From a bacterium (GTDB taxonomy: Bacteria; SZUA-182; DTGQ01), in assembly GCA_040755755.1 (NCBI GenBank), contig JBFLZW010000069.1, forward strand, positions 57,642 to 121,641: DNA of 64,000 bases, in the 5' to 3' direction. Shown piece after piece: positions 17,136-24,366 of the stretch (position 1 is the first letter of the stretch; the number at the start of each line of letters is the position of its first letter). The notes under the pieces are model-generated. The model was given only the letters and a program-made list of their open reading frames with translations, made no database searches and had not been told where the DNA came from. The position numbers and the translations under genes are program-made.

Positions 17136-17660
17136 TCAGTTTTGCGGGGAGAGGAAATTTTCCTGAATGAAGTAGATGATTGACTCCTGAGGGGTCACCC
17201 CGATATTGCTGGCATAGTTATAGAGATTCGCCCCGATATAATCGGCTGTTTGATCATACATATAAAGAAAAGGAGTCTGACTGGCCAGTTCATAAAAATG
17301 GAGAGCATAGTTGAGATAATCGTACAGGGCGCAAATCTGCATAAGAGGATAATACATATTATAAGGACTCATGGTGGAATAATACGGAAGGGAGGTGGAG
17401 AAGAAGGGAGAACCATAATATCCTCCATACAGAGAATTGATCCCTCCGGAAAAGGGACTGAAATTGCCGTAATAGGGCAGGCTGTTCCAGCCGGACAGGT
17501 AATTTCCGTAAAGTCCGGGCAAGTAAAGGCCCTGGGCCGCGACTGAGGTGATAAACAAACCGATGATGAGCCCGCCAGTCAATGAGCTGACAAGAGATTT
17601 AACAAGAGAATGAGCAACTGCCCGGTTAGCTGTAAATTTCAGTAAGGAATTCAATTTCAT
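17136..17660 (-). CDS. Tyr/Gly/Ser-rich secreted protein
   Basis: Exported protein of 174 residues that I do not recognise. The signal peptide runs to SVAAQG. The mature N-half is Gly/Tyr/Ser/Pro-rich (GLYLPGLYGNYLSGW, NSLYGGYYGSPFF, LPYYSTMSPYNMYYP), the C-half is less biased (ALYDYLNYALHFYELA, YIGANLYNYASNIGV) and ends FIQENFLSPQN. Tyrosine content is extreme. The ATG at 17660 has AAGGAGATG upstream. It lies 25 bp before the sulfatase-TPR gene and 216 bp after LPPYN copy 2 on the same strand. Possibly an assembling or cross-linked surface protein; inference from composition only. Confidence 0.65.
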   Translation of the reverse strand: MKLNSLLKFTANRAVAHSLVKSLVSSLTGGLIIGLFITSVAAQGLYLPGLYGNYLSGWNSLPYYGNFSPFSGGINSLYGGYYGSPFFSTSLPYYSTMSPYNMYYPLMQICALYDYLNYALHFYELASQTPFLYMYDQTADYIGANLYNYASNIGVTPQESIIYFIQENFLSPQN

Positions 17661-17876
17661 GATCTCATCTCCTTATATGAGAGTTTATTGGAGAAATACC
17701 TGTCTCTTGACATTACCCTAATTAAAACAAAGGGGGGCCAGGCAAGCGGACCGAGCAATCTGACCTTTTTGCCCCTGCTCTCTCACTCACCCTCATGCCC
17801 CCCTCTTTACTGCATCTCAACATGCCACGGTATCAATAAATTACTTACCTGTTCTTTCATGCCTCCTTCCATTTTG

Positions 17877-18464
17877 CTAGATTGGCGGCAGCCCAAACAC
17901 CTGGGCAGCGGTTAACAGGGATGACGGACTCACGCCCAGTCCACTGCCGTAAGCCAGAAGATACGAGAGGTTAGCCAGATCGAACAGATAGATGGCCTGC
18001 GTTGTCGGCAGTGTAGCCGGCGTTGGATCAATAAGCGAGTAGCCTGCCAATAGACTGATGGGAACAGGGGCTCCGGTTACAGGATCGAGGTATTTGGCCG
18101 GAGGCCAGGGATTTATGCCATACAACACATCAAAATAAACCAGGCCGGTCGGGCTGTTATAAAAGAGCCAGGGCGGCTGCTCACCCATGGGCCAGCCGCT
18201 GGCCGGGCCAGCCAGTGTCCACCAGGTGGGGTCCAGGGCCAGGACAGGCTGTACTGGCAGTATCGTATTGCGGCTCAATGACGTAACCAGAGGTGTCGGA
18301 GTACCCGATGCATTCGGTGGAGAGAGCAGTGGAGACCAGAGCGGCCAAAGGACATTATAGGGCGGCATGGCTGTCCAGTTTTGCGCCTGGGCTGCCGGGA
18401 TAGGTGCTGCCAGCATGGCCAGGGCAAATAACACAATCACGAAATATCTTTTTTCCCTCAACAT
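17877..18464 (-). CDS. LPPYN-family secreted protein, copy 2
   Basis: 195-residue exported protein. Signal peptide cleaved near AQAQ, then NWTAMPPYNVLWPLWSP. Family motifs in order: GTPTPLVTSLSRNTILPVQP, PPWLFYNSPTGLVYFD, LYGINPWPPAKYLDP, VTGAPVPISL, and the C-terminal SLLTAAQVFGLPPI. It contains a ~17-residue insertion (ALDPTWWTLAGPASGWPMGE) before PPWLFYN compared with copies 3 and 5. No cysteine, no charged active-site pattern; rich in Pro, Leu, Trp and Tyr. GAGGAGGAA precedes the ATG. Most similar in its ending to copy 4 (LLAYGSGLGVSPSSLL versus LLGYGFGLGVNPASLL). Function unknown. Confidence 0.75.
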   Translation of the reverse strand: MLREKRYFVIVLFALAMLAAPIPAAQAQNWTAMPPYNVLWPLWSPLLSPPNASGTPTPLVTSLSRNTILPVQPVLALDPTWWTLAGPASGWPMGEQPPWLFYNSPTGLVYFDVLYGINPWPPAKYLDPVTGAPVPISLLAGYSLIDPTPATLPTTQAIYLFDLANLSYLLAYGSGLGVSPSSLLTAAQVFGLPPI

Positions 18465-18496
18465 GGCAATTCCTCCTCATATATATGATCAGGTGA

Positions 18497-19048
18497 TCAT
18501 ATTGGTGGCAAGCCCCAGATTTGAGCAGGTGTCAGCAGGCTGAGGAAAGATGGTCCGGTAATACCATAGGTCAGGGCATAGGTTGCATTGGCCAGCGGGA
18601 TATAGTACTCCAGGTGGGCCAATGACGTTGGCAGCAGGAGACTCCAGGTAAGCGGCAGGGTAATGGGAACCGGAGCACCGGTAGCGGGGTCCTGCATATA
18701 CTTGGGCGGCCAGGTATTGAGCCCGTAGATTTGATCGAAATAGAGCAATCCTCCCCCAAGAGCGGTCGGCGTGTTATAGAGAGCCCAGGGTAAAGCTTGA
18801 GCTGGGTCCCAGGCCAGACCCGGCTGTACCGGAAGTATCGTGTTTCTCGTGATATCGGTTACCAGGGGCGTACCTCCCGGTGACAGGGCAGGTGACCACA
18901 GGGGCCACAGGACATTATACGTGGGCATTGGCTGCCAGTTCGCTGCCCCGGCTGAGGTGATAACCAGCAGACTCAGGCAGCTTACGGTCAGCAGAGTGAA
19001 GGTAAAGATAATAAAGGTAGAGAGCAGGGATTTCCTTTCCTTAAACAT
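18497..19048 (-). CDS. LPPYN-family secreted protein, copy 3
   Basis: 183-residue exported protein. I place the start at the ATG at 19048, with GAAGGAG upstream, rather than the longer frame to 19165. The signal peptide ends near SAGA, then ANWQPMPTYNVLWPLWSP. Motifs: GGTPLVTDITRNTILPVQP, PWALYNTPTALGGG, YGLNTWPPKYMQDP, ATGAPVPITLP and C-terminal FLSLLTPAQIWGLPPI. The spacer after LSP is shorter than in the other copies (only GGTPL). The middle (ALYNTPxxxGGGLLYFD) groups it with copy 5. Its end is 32 bp from the start of copy 2, so the two are probably in one transcript. Confidence 0.75.
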   Translation of the reverse strand: MFKERKSLLSTFIIFTFTLLTVSCLSLLVITSAGAANWQPMPTYNVLWPLWSPALSPGGTPLVTDITRNTILPVQPGLAWDPAQALPWALYNTPTALGGGLLYFDQIYGLNTWPPKYMQDPATGAPVPITLPLTWSLLLPTSLAHLEYYIPLANATYALTYGITGPSFLSLLTPAQIWGLPPI

Positions 19049-19186
19049 AGGTGAATCTCCTTCTAAACCTGATAAACATGGTAAATCTTGCAGAGAATTT
19101 CTCCGGCTCCATTTTCCGGGCCTTGAGTCATCTCCTTCATTCCATAAATGTTTTCCAAAGACCATGCCTTCCCTAAAACTCCTCTC

Positions 19187-19756
19187 CTAGATCGGGGGAA
19201 GCCCCCAGATATCGGAATAGGTCAGGAGTGAGGCTGGATTTACTCCCAGGCCAAAGCCATAACCAAGCAGGTAGGTCAGATTGGCGGTGTCTATGAGCGA
19301 CAGGGCTGTCTCTTTCAGCAACGGCAGTGAGAGAAAGGTATAATCAGGCGGCAGGGTAAGGGGAACCGGCGCGCCGCTGACAGGATCGAGAAGTTTGGCC
19401 GGAGGCCAGGGATTGAGGCCATAGACGATATCATAAAAGACCACGCCTGTCGGCGTATTATAAAAGAGCCAGGGGAACGCGGTACCCATTGAGCCGATAT
19501 AGGTTGGCGTAGGATTCAGGGCCAGAACAGGCTGCACAGGGAGTATGGTATTACGGGAAAGCTCTGGAATTATCGGCGTGGGCAGGCCGGTAACCGGGCT
19601 TTTCGGTGACAGGGTGGGTGACCAGAGAGGCCACAGGACATTATACGGTGGCAGAGCCTGCCAGTTTTGAGCCTGGACCGCAGGGATGGCGAGCGTACCC
19701 GCCAGGGTCAAAAAAGATACCAGGATAACAGTAAAATATCTTGCTTTCTTATGCAT
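19187..19756 (-). CDS. LPPYN-family secreted protein, copy 4
   Basis: 189-residue exported protein with a signal peptide ending AVQAQ. The mature part begins NWQALPPYNVLWPLWSP. Motifs: LSPKSPVTGLPTPI, SRNTILPVQPVLALNP, PWLFYNTPTGVVFYD, YGLNPWPPAKLLDP, VSGAPVPLTLPPDY and C-terminal SLLTYSDIWGLPPI. GAGGAGAGG lies before the ATG. It follows copy 5 by 15 bp and precedes copy 3 by 138 bp. The WLFYNxPTG and AKxLDP variants make it the closest relative of copy 2. Unknown function. Confidence 0.75.
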   Translation of the reverse strand: MHKKARYFTVILVSFLTLAGTLAIPAVQAQNWQALPPYNVLWPLWSPTLSPKSPVTGLPTPIIPELSRNTILPVQPVLALNPTPTYIGSMGTAFPWLFYNTPTGVVFYDIVYGLNPWPPAKLLDPVSGAPVPLTLPPDYTFLSLPLLKETALSLIDTANLTYLLGYGFGLGVNPASLLTYSDIWGLPPI

Positions 19757-19771
19757 AACCTCTCCTCCTCT

Positions 19772-20323
19772 CTATATCAGTGGCGCCACTCCCCAGATAT
19801 CAGCGCTCGTCAGCAGACTGGTTATCGGCACTCCATACTGATAAGAGTAGAGAGCGTTAGCCAGAGGAATGAAGTATTCAAAGCCTTTCAAGGGGGTCGG
19901 CAGCAGAACTGACCAGCTGAGCGGCAGGGTTATTGGCTTCGGAGCCCCGGTGGCTGCATCTACCATATAGCTCGGCGGCCAGGGGTTCAAACCATAATAG
20001 AGATCATAGAACAACAACCCGCCGCCAAAGAGTGGCGGAGTGTTATAGAGGGCCCATGGTTTTCCCGTTCCGGCTGGCTGAAGCGGATCCCAGGCCAGAG
20101 CAGGCTGCACGGGAAGGATAGTGTTCCTGGTGAGGCTGGTTACCAGGGGAGTGGCTGCTCCAGTTGCCGGATTAACCGGTGATAAAGCCGGAGACCAGAG
20201 AGGCCACAGGACATTGTATGGCGGCAGTGCAGCCCACTGGGCCTGGACTACGGCGGGAAGAATAATGCTGATGGCAATTACCATAACAAAGGCAAAAATT
20301 AACGACTTCTTTCCTTTACACAT
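19772..20323 (-). CDS. LPPYN-family secreted protein, copy 5
   Basis: 183-residue exported protein; signal peptide to VVQAQ, then WAALPPYNVLWPLWSP. Motifs: LSPVNPATGAATPLVTSL, TRNTILPVQPALAWDP, PWALYNTPPLFGGGLLFYD, YGLNPWPPSYMVD, ATGAPKPITLPLSW, LLPTPLKGFEYFIPLANALY and C-terminal SLLTSADIWGVAPLI. GAGGTGACG lies before the ATG. It is only 15 bp upstream of copy 4, strong evidence that copies 5 and 4 are one translational unit. With copies 3 and 6 it forms the subgroup carrying a GGG before the (Y/F)D motif. Confidence 0.75.
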   Translation of the reverse strand: MCKGKKSLIFAFVMVIAISIILPAVVQAQWAALPPYNVLWPLWSPALSPVNPATGAATPLVTSLTRNTILPVQPALAWDPLQPAGTGKPWALYNTPPLFGGGLLFYDLYYGLNPWPPSYMVDAATGAPKPITLPLSWSVLLPTPLKGFEYFIPLANALYSYQYGVPITSLLTSADIWGVAPLI

Positions 20324-20463
20324 ACGTCACCTCATCGTCAATTTCTTGATCGCTACATTGTGAAATCACTTTAATTCATGAGGATGAAGAGGCTGGAGTG
20401 AAAAACCTCCTCCAGCCCTTGTCAATCCTTCATACTTCCAGGGGTAAGATACTCTCTCCATGA

Positions 20464-21024
20464 TTAAATGTATGGTATTCCCCACAACTGCGCCGGTGTT
20501 AACAATGATGAGAATTGCGCTGGAGTCAGCCCGTAGAGAAAAGCATAGGTCAAGTTGGCCAAATCGATGACCGGTGCATCGTGTTTCAAGGCAGTAGGCA
20601 GCAGAGTCGAATAACCGATCGGCAAAGTAATGGGAAGCGGAGCACCGCTCGCCGGATCGGTCAAATATGGAGGCGGCCAGGGCTTGAAGCCATATATATC
20701 TTCAAAGAAGGTTATCCCTCCACCAAAAGCAGGAGGAACATTATAGGCGAACCATACCGGCCCTTTGACGTTTAAAACCGGATCCCATACTATGACCGGC
20801 TGCACGGGAAGTACGGTGTTTTTGCTGAACTCCGTGATTATCGGCGTAGCCAGGCCGGTAGCCGGATCAACAGGAGACAGGGGGGGAGACCATAGCGGCC
20901 ACAGGACGTTATACGGCGGAAGTGCCGCCCAGGTCGCCTGTGCCTGCGCCGAGCCGGCACAAAGCAGGCTTCCGACAAGAGCAACCATGAAAATATATAA
21001 AGGAATTAATGATCTTTTCCTCAT
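20464..21024 (-). CDS. LPPYN-family secreted protein, copy 6
   Basis: About 186 residues from the ATG at 21024 (GTG at 21027 is an alternative; GGAAGG lies upstream). The signal peptide ends GSAQAQ, then ATWAALPPYNVLWPLWSP. Motifs: LSPVDPATGLATPI, SKNTVLPVQPVIVWDP, WFAYNVPPAFGGGITFFE, YGFKPWPPPYLTDP, ASGAPLPITLPIGY and C-terminal SLLTPAQLWGIPYI. It is the most diverged of the five clustered copies in the middle. It is first of the LPPYN genes in transcription order and follows a ~420-bp gap that may hold a promoter. Confidence 0.75.
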   Translation of the reverse strand: MRKRSLIPLYIFMVALVGSLLCAGSAQAQATWAALPPYNVLWPLWSPPLSPVDPATGLATPIITEFSKNTVLPVQPVIVWDPVLNVKGPVWFAYNVPPAFGGGITFFEDIYGFKPWPPPYLTDPASGAPLPITLPIGYSTLLPTALKHDAPVIDLANLTYAFLYGLTPAQFSSLLTPAQLWGIPYI

Positions 21025-21068
21025 CACTCAGATCCTTCCAATTAATGGTTGGTTAAAAGTTGTCATTA

Positions 21069-21275
21069 TCATAAGGAACAGGTATAATTAATCTTACTGA
21101 AAGTTGCTGTCTCACCCCCTTCCTGGATGCTCTGATGATGCCTTTTGGTCGGGTCCTTACGGTATCTGTCAAGATATCCGGGCAAGGGGGATTTCCTCCT
21201 GTCCGAGGAATCATCATGAGCAATCACATCGGGCAAAATGGTTAAGAGAGAATATTGAACATAAATTTTCAACAT
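21069..21275 (-). CDS. Possible small protein
   Basis: Reading frame of 68 codons beginning MLKIYVQYSLLTILPDVIAH. Its support is a strong Shine-Dalgarno, AAGGAGGTGAG, ending 11 nt before the ATG at 21275; a minimal ATG-TAA start-stop lies between them. No similarity or signal peptide is recognised, and the C-half is basic and unremarkable. It could instead be the leader of LPPYN copy 6. Low confidence. Confidence 0.3.
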   Translation of the reverse strand: MLKIYVQYSLLTILPDVIAHDDSSDRRKSPLPGYLDRYRKDPTKRHHQSIQEGGETATFSKINYTCSL

Positions 21276-21446
21276 CTTACATCGTCTCACCTCCTTCCTT
21301 TGACATCGGCCCATCAACAAATACGTTCATCAGCCGCTCTTACTCAAGATGCCTTTCGGCTGACAACGAATGCTGATTTAAGCCGTGATGAGAGTTTTTC
21401 AGGAGAAAAATACCAAGCGGGTTTGCATCTGATGCTCAGGTTGATC

Positions 21447-21866
21447 TTAAATTCTCAGAACAGGGGCAAGAGAGATGGGGGATGTCCGGTTTGAGCTTCC
21501 GGATAATAATGCTAAAGGACACGGGGTATTACCAATAGCAGCACCGTGAGCGTATGGCTCCAGGTCGCCAACACCCTTCCGTACAGTTTTTATAATGCCC
21601 CAGACTGGCAATACCTGCTCCAGGACATGAAAGTATCTGCCCGAACAGAATACTATTATTAGTAACTGACCTTGACAGTCAATTCTCCTGACAGGAATGA
21701 TTCCCTGTGCTTCGACAAGGGTATCTTCTTTTTGTGAACTAATTAAGATATCCAGAAATTCATCCGGCAGGAAATGAGTACACCGTGCAAAGGCCGCAGG
21801 ATCAAGAGCCAGTAGAGAAATAAAAATCACCACAAATACCAGGATTCTTTTCTTTCCGCGGTTCAT
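21447..21866 (-). CDS. Small exported protein, unknown
   Basis: About 139 residues from the ATG at 21866 (GAGGT upstream). The N-terminus KKRILVFVVIFISLLALDPAAFA is a convincing signal peptide. The mature region (RCTHFLPDEFLDILISSQKED..., with a hydrophobic middle LLIIVFCSGRYFHVLEQVLP) contains three Cys and no recognisable domain. Its reading frame begins within 20 bp of the end of the Pro/Thr-rich gene at 21884-22507, so it is probably in the same transcript. It differs from both repeated families in composition. Confidence 0.5.
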   Translation of the reverse strand: MNRGKKRILVFVVIFISLLALDPAAFARCTHFLPDEFLDILISSQKEDTLVEAQGIIPVRRIDCQGQLLIIVFCSGRYFHVLEQVLPVWGIIKTVRKGVGDLEPYAHGAAIGNTPCPLALLSGSSNRTSPISLAPVLRI

Positions 21867-21883
21867 CGCTGTGTACCTCAAGG

Positions 21884-22507
21884 TCAAATAAACGGCAATA
21901 ATGCTGTCAGACTCGGAAGAGCAGTGGTTGTAGTCAACGTCGTGGCAGCAGGGGTAACCTTGTTGGCGGCAGCGGCGGCAGGAGCGGCGATCGGTGCAGC
22001 AGGAGTGACGAGAGTTTGAGTCTGGTTATACGGTGGACCGGCTGGAACTGTAGAGGCCAGAAGTGCTGGCAGGAGCAGAGCAGCGGTAGGCGCTATTGTC
22101 GGAACGGTCGTTGTTGGAAGTGTTGTCGTTGGAACCGTGGTGGTCGGTGCAATTGCGGTAATAGGAACGGCACTGACGTTTACTACTGATAATGCAGGGT
22201 TGAAAATGATAGTTATAGTGGCCGCGGCATTTCTTACCATAGGCCGGGGAATACTCAGGGGAACAGGAAGCGGTGCCAAGGGAGATGGGTGCAGGGAAGG
22301 CGGAAGTGAGGGCAAGGGCAAGAAAGGCGCAGGCGTATAGAAAGCGGATGAAACAAACGGTGCAACTGGAGGGAATAGTTGGGGTATAGAGGAATAAGCC
22401 GTTTGCGGTCCAATCCCCCCGGAAAATACGGTCATCTGAGCTATGCCGGAACTGGAGGTGAATAATACAACACTTAATATTGGAAGTAAAATGGTCCACC
22501 TTTTCAT
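21884..22507 (-). CDS. Pro/Thr/Ala-rich secreted protein, copy 2
   Basis: 207-residue exported protein. Signal peptide to SSGIAQ, then MTVFSGGIGPQTAYSSIPQL, a Pro/Leu/Ser block (PFLPLPSLPPSLHPSPLAPL), a beta-rich stretch (AATITIIFNPALSVVNVSAV) and a low-complexity tail (TTTVPTTTLPTTTVP, then Ala/Pro/Thr). It ends SLTALLPFI. The first ~145 residues are nearly identical at both DNA and protein level to the next gene upstream (22586-23167), and the tails differ, so the pair is a recent tandem duplication followed by tail divergence. No cysteine. Likely surface or matrix protein (inference). Confidence 0.7.
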   Translation of the reverse strand: MKRWTILLPILSVVLFTSSSGIAQMTVFSGGIGPQTAYSSIPQLFPPVAPFVSSAFYTPAPFLPLPSLPPSLHPSPLAPLPVPLSIPRPMVRNAAATITIIFNPALSVVNVSAVPITAIAPTTTVPTTTLPTTTVPTIAPTAALLLPALLASTVPAGPPYNQTQTLVTPAAPIAAPAAAAANKVTPAATTLTTTTALPSLTALLPFI

Positions 22508-22585
22508 TGCTGTTTCTCCTCAATACAATACTAACTCAACATAAGCTGCAAAAATTTAAAAGTTACCCCTCTGTGCTCTGTACAC

Positions 22586-23167
22586 TTAAATGATTGGGAG
22601 TAACGGTAAAAGTGCAGAAATCCCGGGTAGAATCCCAGTAGTGGTAAGTCTTTTAACTGTGGGCGTAGCAGTTGGATTGTATGAATAGGGAGGACCAGTT
22701 GCTGCTGGAGCTGCAAGCAGTGCTGGAAGCAAAGCAAGTGCAGTAGGCGCTATTGCCGGAACGGTCGTTGTTGGAAGAGTTGTCGTTGGAACCGTGGTGG
22801 TCGGTGCAATTGCGGTAATAGGAACGGCACTGACATTTACTACTGATATCGCAGGATTGAAAATGATGGTGATCGTGGCCGCAGCATTTCTCAGCATGGG
22901 CCGGGGAATACTCAGGGGAACAGGAAGCGGTGCCAAGGGAGATGGGCGCAGGGAAGGCGGAAGTGAGGGCAAAGGCAAGAAAGACGCCGGTGTATAGAAA
23001 GCGGATGAAACAAACGGTGCAGATGGAGGGAATAGGTGGGGTATAGAGGAATAAGCCGTTTGCGGTCCAATCCCCCCGGAAAATACGGTCATCTGAGCTG
23101 TTGTGAAATCGAAAGATGCTAATAAAATGATAACCACTGTGGCGAGTGCCGCGGTCCATCTTTTCAT
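22586..23167 (-). CDS. Pro/Thr/Ala-rich secreted protein, copy 3
   Basis: 193-residue exported protein; signal peptide to FTTAQ, then the same MTVFSGGIGPQTAYSSIP opening, Pro/Leu/Ser block, AATITIIFNPAISVVNVSAV and TTTVPTTTLPTTTVP tract as copy 2. The last ~45 residues (GPPYSYNPTATPTVKRLTTT, ILPGISALLPLLPII) diverge. It is 78 bp upstream of copy 2. Copies of the 5' part read open in a second frame too, but the signal peptide and protein conservation fix this frame. Function unknown. Confidence 0.7.
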   Translation of the reverse strand: MKRWTAALATVVIILLASFDFTTAQMTVFSGGIGPQTAYSSIPHLFPPSAPFVSSAFYTPASFLPLPSLPPSLRPSPLAPLPVPLSIPRPMLRNAAATITIIFNPAISVVNVSAVPITAIAPTTTVPTTTLPTTTVPAIAPTALALLPALLAAPAATGPPYSYNPTATPTVKRLTTTGILPGISALLPLLPII

Positions 23168-23330
23168 TCCTTAATTTTCTCCTTACCAAACAAGCTGTTT
23201 TAACCTGAAACTTATCTATAAATACACGCTGCAAAGGAACTGAAAAAATACCCCCCCAAGACAGGAATTACCCCCTTCCCCTCTCTTGGGGAGTGATTTT
23301 CCAGGCTGTACGGCCCTATAAAAGCTGAGC

Positions 23331-23771
23331 CTATATAAACAATGATGACAAGTAGGCGAAAAGCAGAGGATTAGCCACAGAAAGAGGAGTCGGGGCGTAG
23401 AGTGAACTGGCGTAAATGATAGCAAGAATACTAAACAAGGGCGCAGGTGCTGCGGTAGTAGTTGTTGGTGTTGTGGAAACAATAGTTGCTGCCGATGTCG
23501 GAGTAACCACTGTTGGCGCTCCAATGACTACCACTCCTGCTGTCGGGCTTACGGCGGTAAGCCCGGGGGAGATGATAATGGTAGCCTGGGGCGATCTTGA
23601 AAACGGTGTCGGCAAGATTGGTGCTGGAAAGAATTGAGATGGCGGAGCCTGTACCCAGGGCATGAATGCAGGATAGGGTACAGGATATTGACACCCGCCC
23701 TCCTGAAAGGCAAATCCTGAGATAATAACGGACAACATGAGGATAAGACAAATCTTTTGAGTATGGCACAT
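23331..23771 (-). CDS. Pro/Thr/Ala-rich secreted protein, copy 4 (short)
   Basis: 146-residue exported protein. Signal sequence MCHTQKICLILMLSVIISGF, with a Cys shortly after (EGGCQYP), so lipid attachment is possible but the lipobox is poor. The mature part is PAFMPWVQAPPSQFFPAPIL, then a beta-rich ATIIISPGLTAVSP stretch equivalent to AATITIIFNPALSVV of copies 2-3, then a Thr/Ala/Pro tract and a hydrophobic end (LLFAYLSSLFI). GGGAGGAGA lies before the ATG. It is the first gene of the minus-strand run, 163 bp before copy 3. Confidence 0.65.
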   Translation of the reverse strand: MCHTQKICLILMLSVIISGFAFQEGGCQYPVPYPAFMPWVQAPPSQFFPAPILPTPFSRSPQATIIISPGLTAVSPTAGVVVIGAPTVVTPTSAATIVSTTPTTTTAAPAPLFSILAIIYASSLYAPTPLSVANPLLFAYLSSLFI

Positions 23772-23799
23772 ATAATGTCTCCTCCCATTTGGTAAATAT

Positions 23800-23831
23800 A
23801 TTATATTTTTATATTATATAATTTTGATCAA
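23800..23831 (-). promoter_or_regulatory. AT-rich promoter-like stretch before the secreted-protein run
   Basis: On the minus strand TTGATC (23831-23826) is followed by AT-only sequence containing TATAAT at 23818-23813 and again at 23805-23800, 29-47 bp before the ATG at 23771. The second spacing is 20 bp, which is long, so this is only a likely promoter region. Confidence 0.35.
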
Positions 23832-23943
23832 TGCTGGGGATTTTTCATGTTTTTCTTTTAAGAGGCGGGGCATCCTGAGCTGGGGGTTTTAAGAGTGTAA
23901 TCCCCGCCTGACAGCAGGTTAGAGTTTCTCTGGTAAATAACCT

Positions 23944-23981
23944 GCCCCCCTGGATGTTAATTGGCATAACATCCAGGGGGC
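23944..23981. repeat. Palindromic hairpin
   Basis: Arms CCCCCTGGATGTTA and TAACATCCAGGGGG around ATTGGCA; nearly perfect, about 15 bp per arm. Neither side has a U-tract. It lies between divergent genes, so it ends no known transcript. It could be a small mobile palindrome or an operator-like site. Confidence 0.6.
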
Positions 23982-24366
23982 TTAAGAAACTCCTCACTCC
24001 GCTATTGCAACCTTCATACCATGCCCGGCAAGAGAGCGGCATTTGAGTGTTGATCTCAAGCCCCCTGCCTGGATATTTATCTGAAATTTTTCATGAATGC
24101 CCTCATTGGGAAAGGATTGACAGGATTGGAGAGTACAACACCTGAATGGCCGGATAATAGCAAAAATAGAGTCTATTTTTAAGACTGGCGTAGCAAAAAT
24201 GGACGAAAATAGAATTTCCCGGATCGATTTTCTCATTTTATCAATTCGGATTTTACCTTGAAAATAACGAAAACATATAATATCATAAGCTGATTAATCT
24301 TGTTTTTGAGGGAATTTTTCATGACCCGATGGAATACTGACAAGTGCAGGGGATGGGAGTGATCAG

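Larger units (their letters stand above)
23772..24366. other. Intergenic region between secreted-protein run and thiL
   Basis: No gene supported over ~595 bp. It contains an AT-rich minus-strand promoter-like stretch at 23800-23831, a strong palindrome at 23944-23981, and a plus-strand leader for thiL. A weak minus-strand frame at 23994-24236 has no ribosome site. Confidence 0.5.

Noticed and set aside
22026-23234. Second open frame in both duplicated Pro/Thr-rich genes (Cys/Ser/His-rich translation)
   Set aside because: It is conserved only because the DNA is duplicated. The signal peptide and family composition belong to the other frame; the Cys-rich translation has no export signal of its own.
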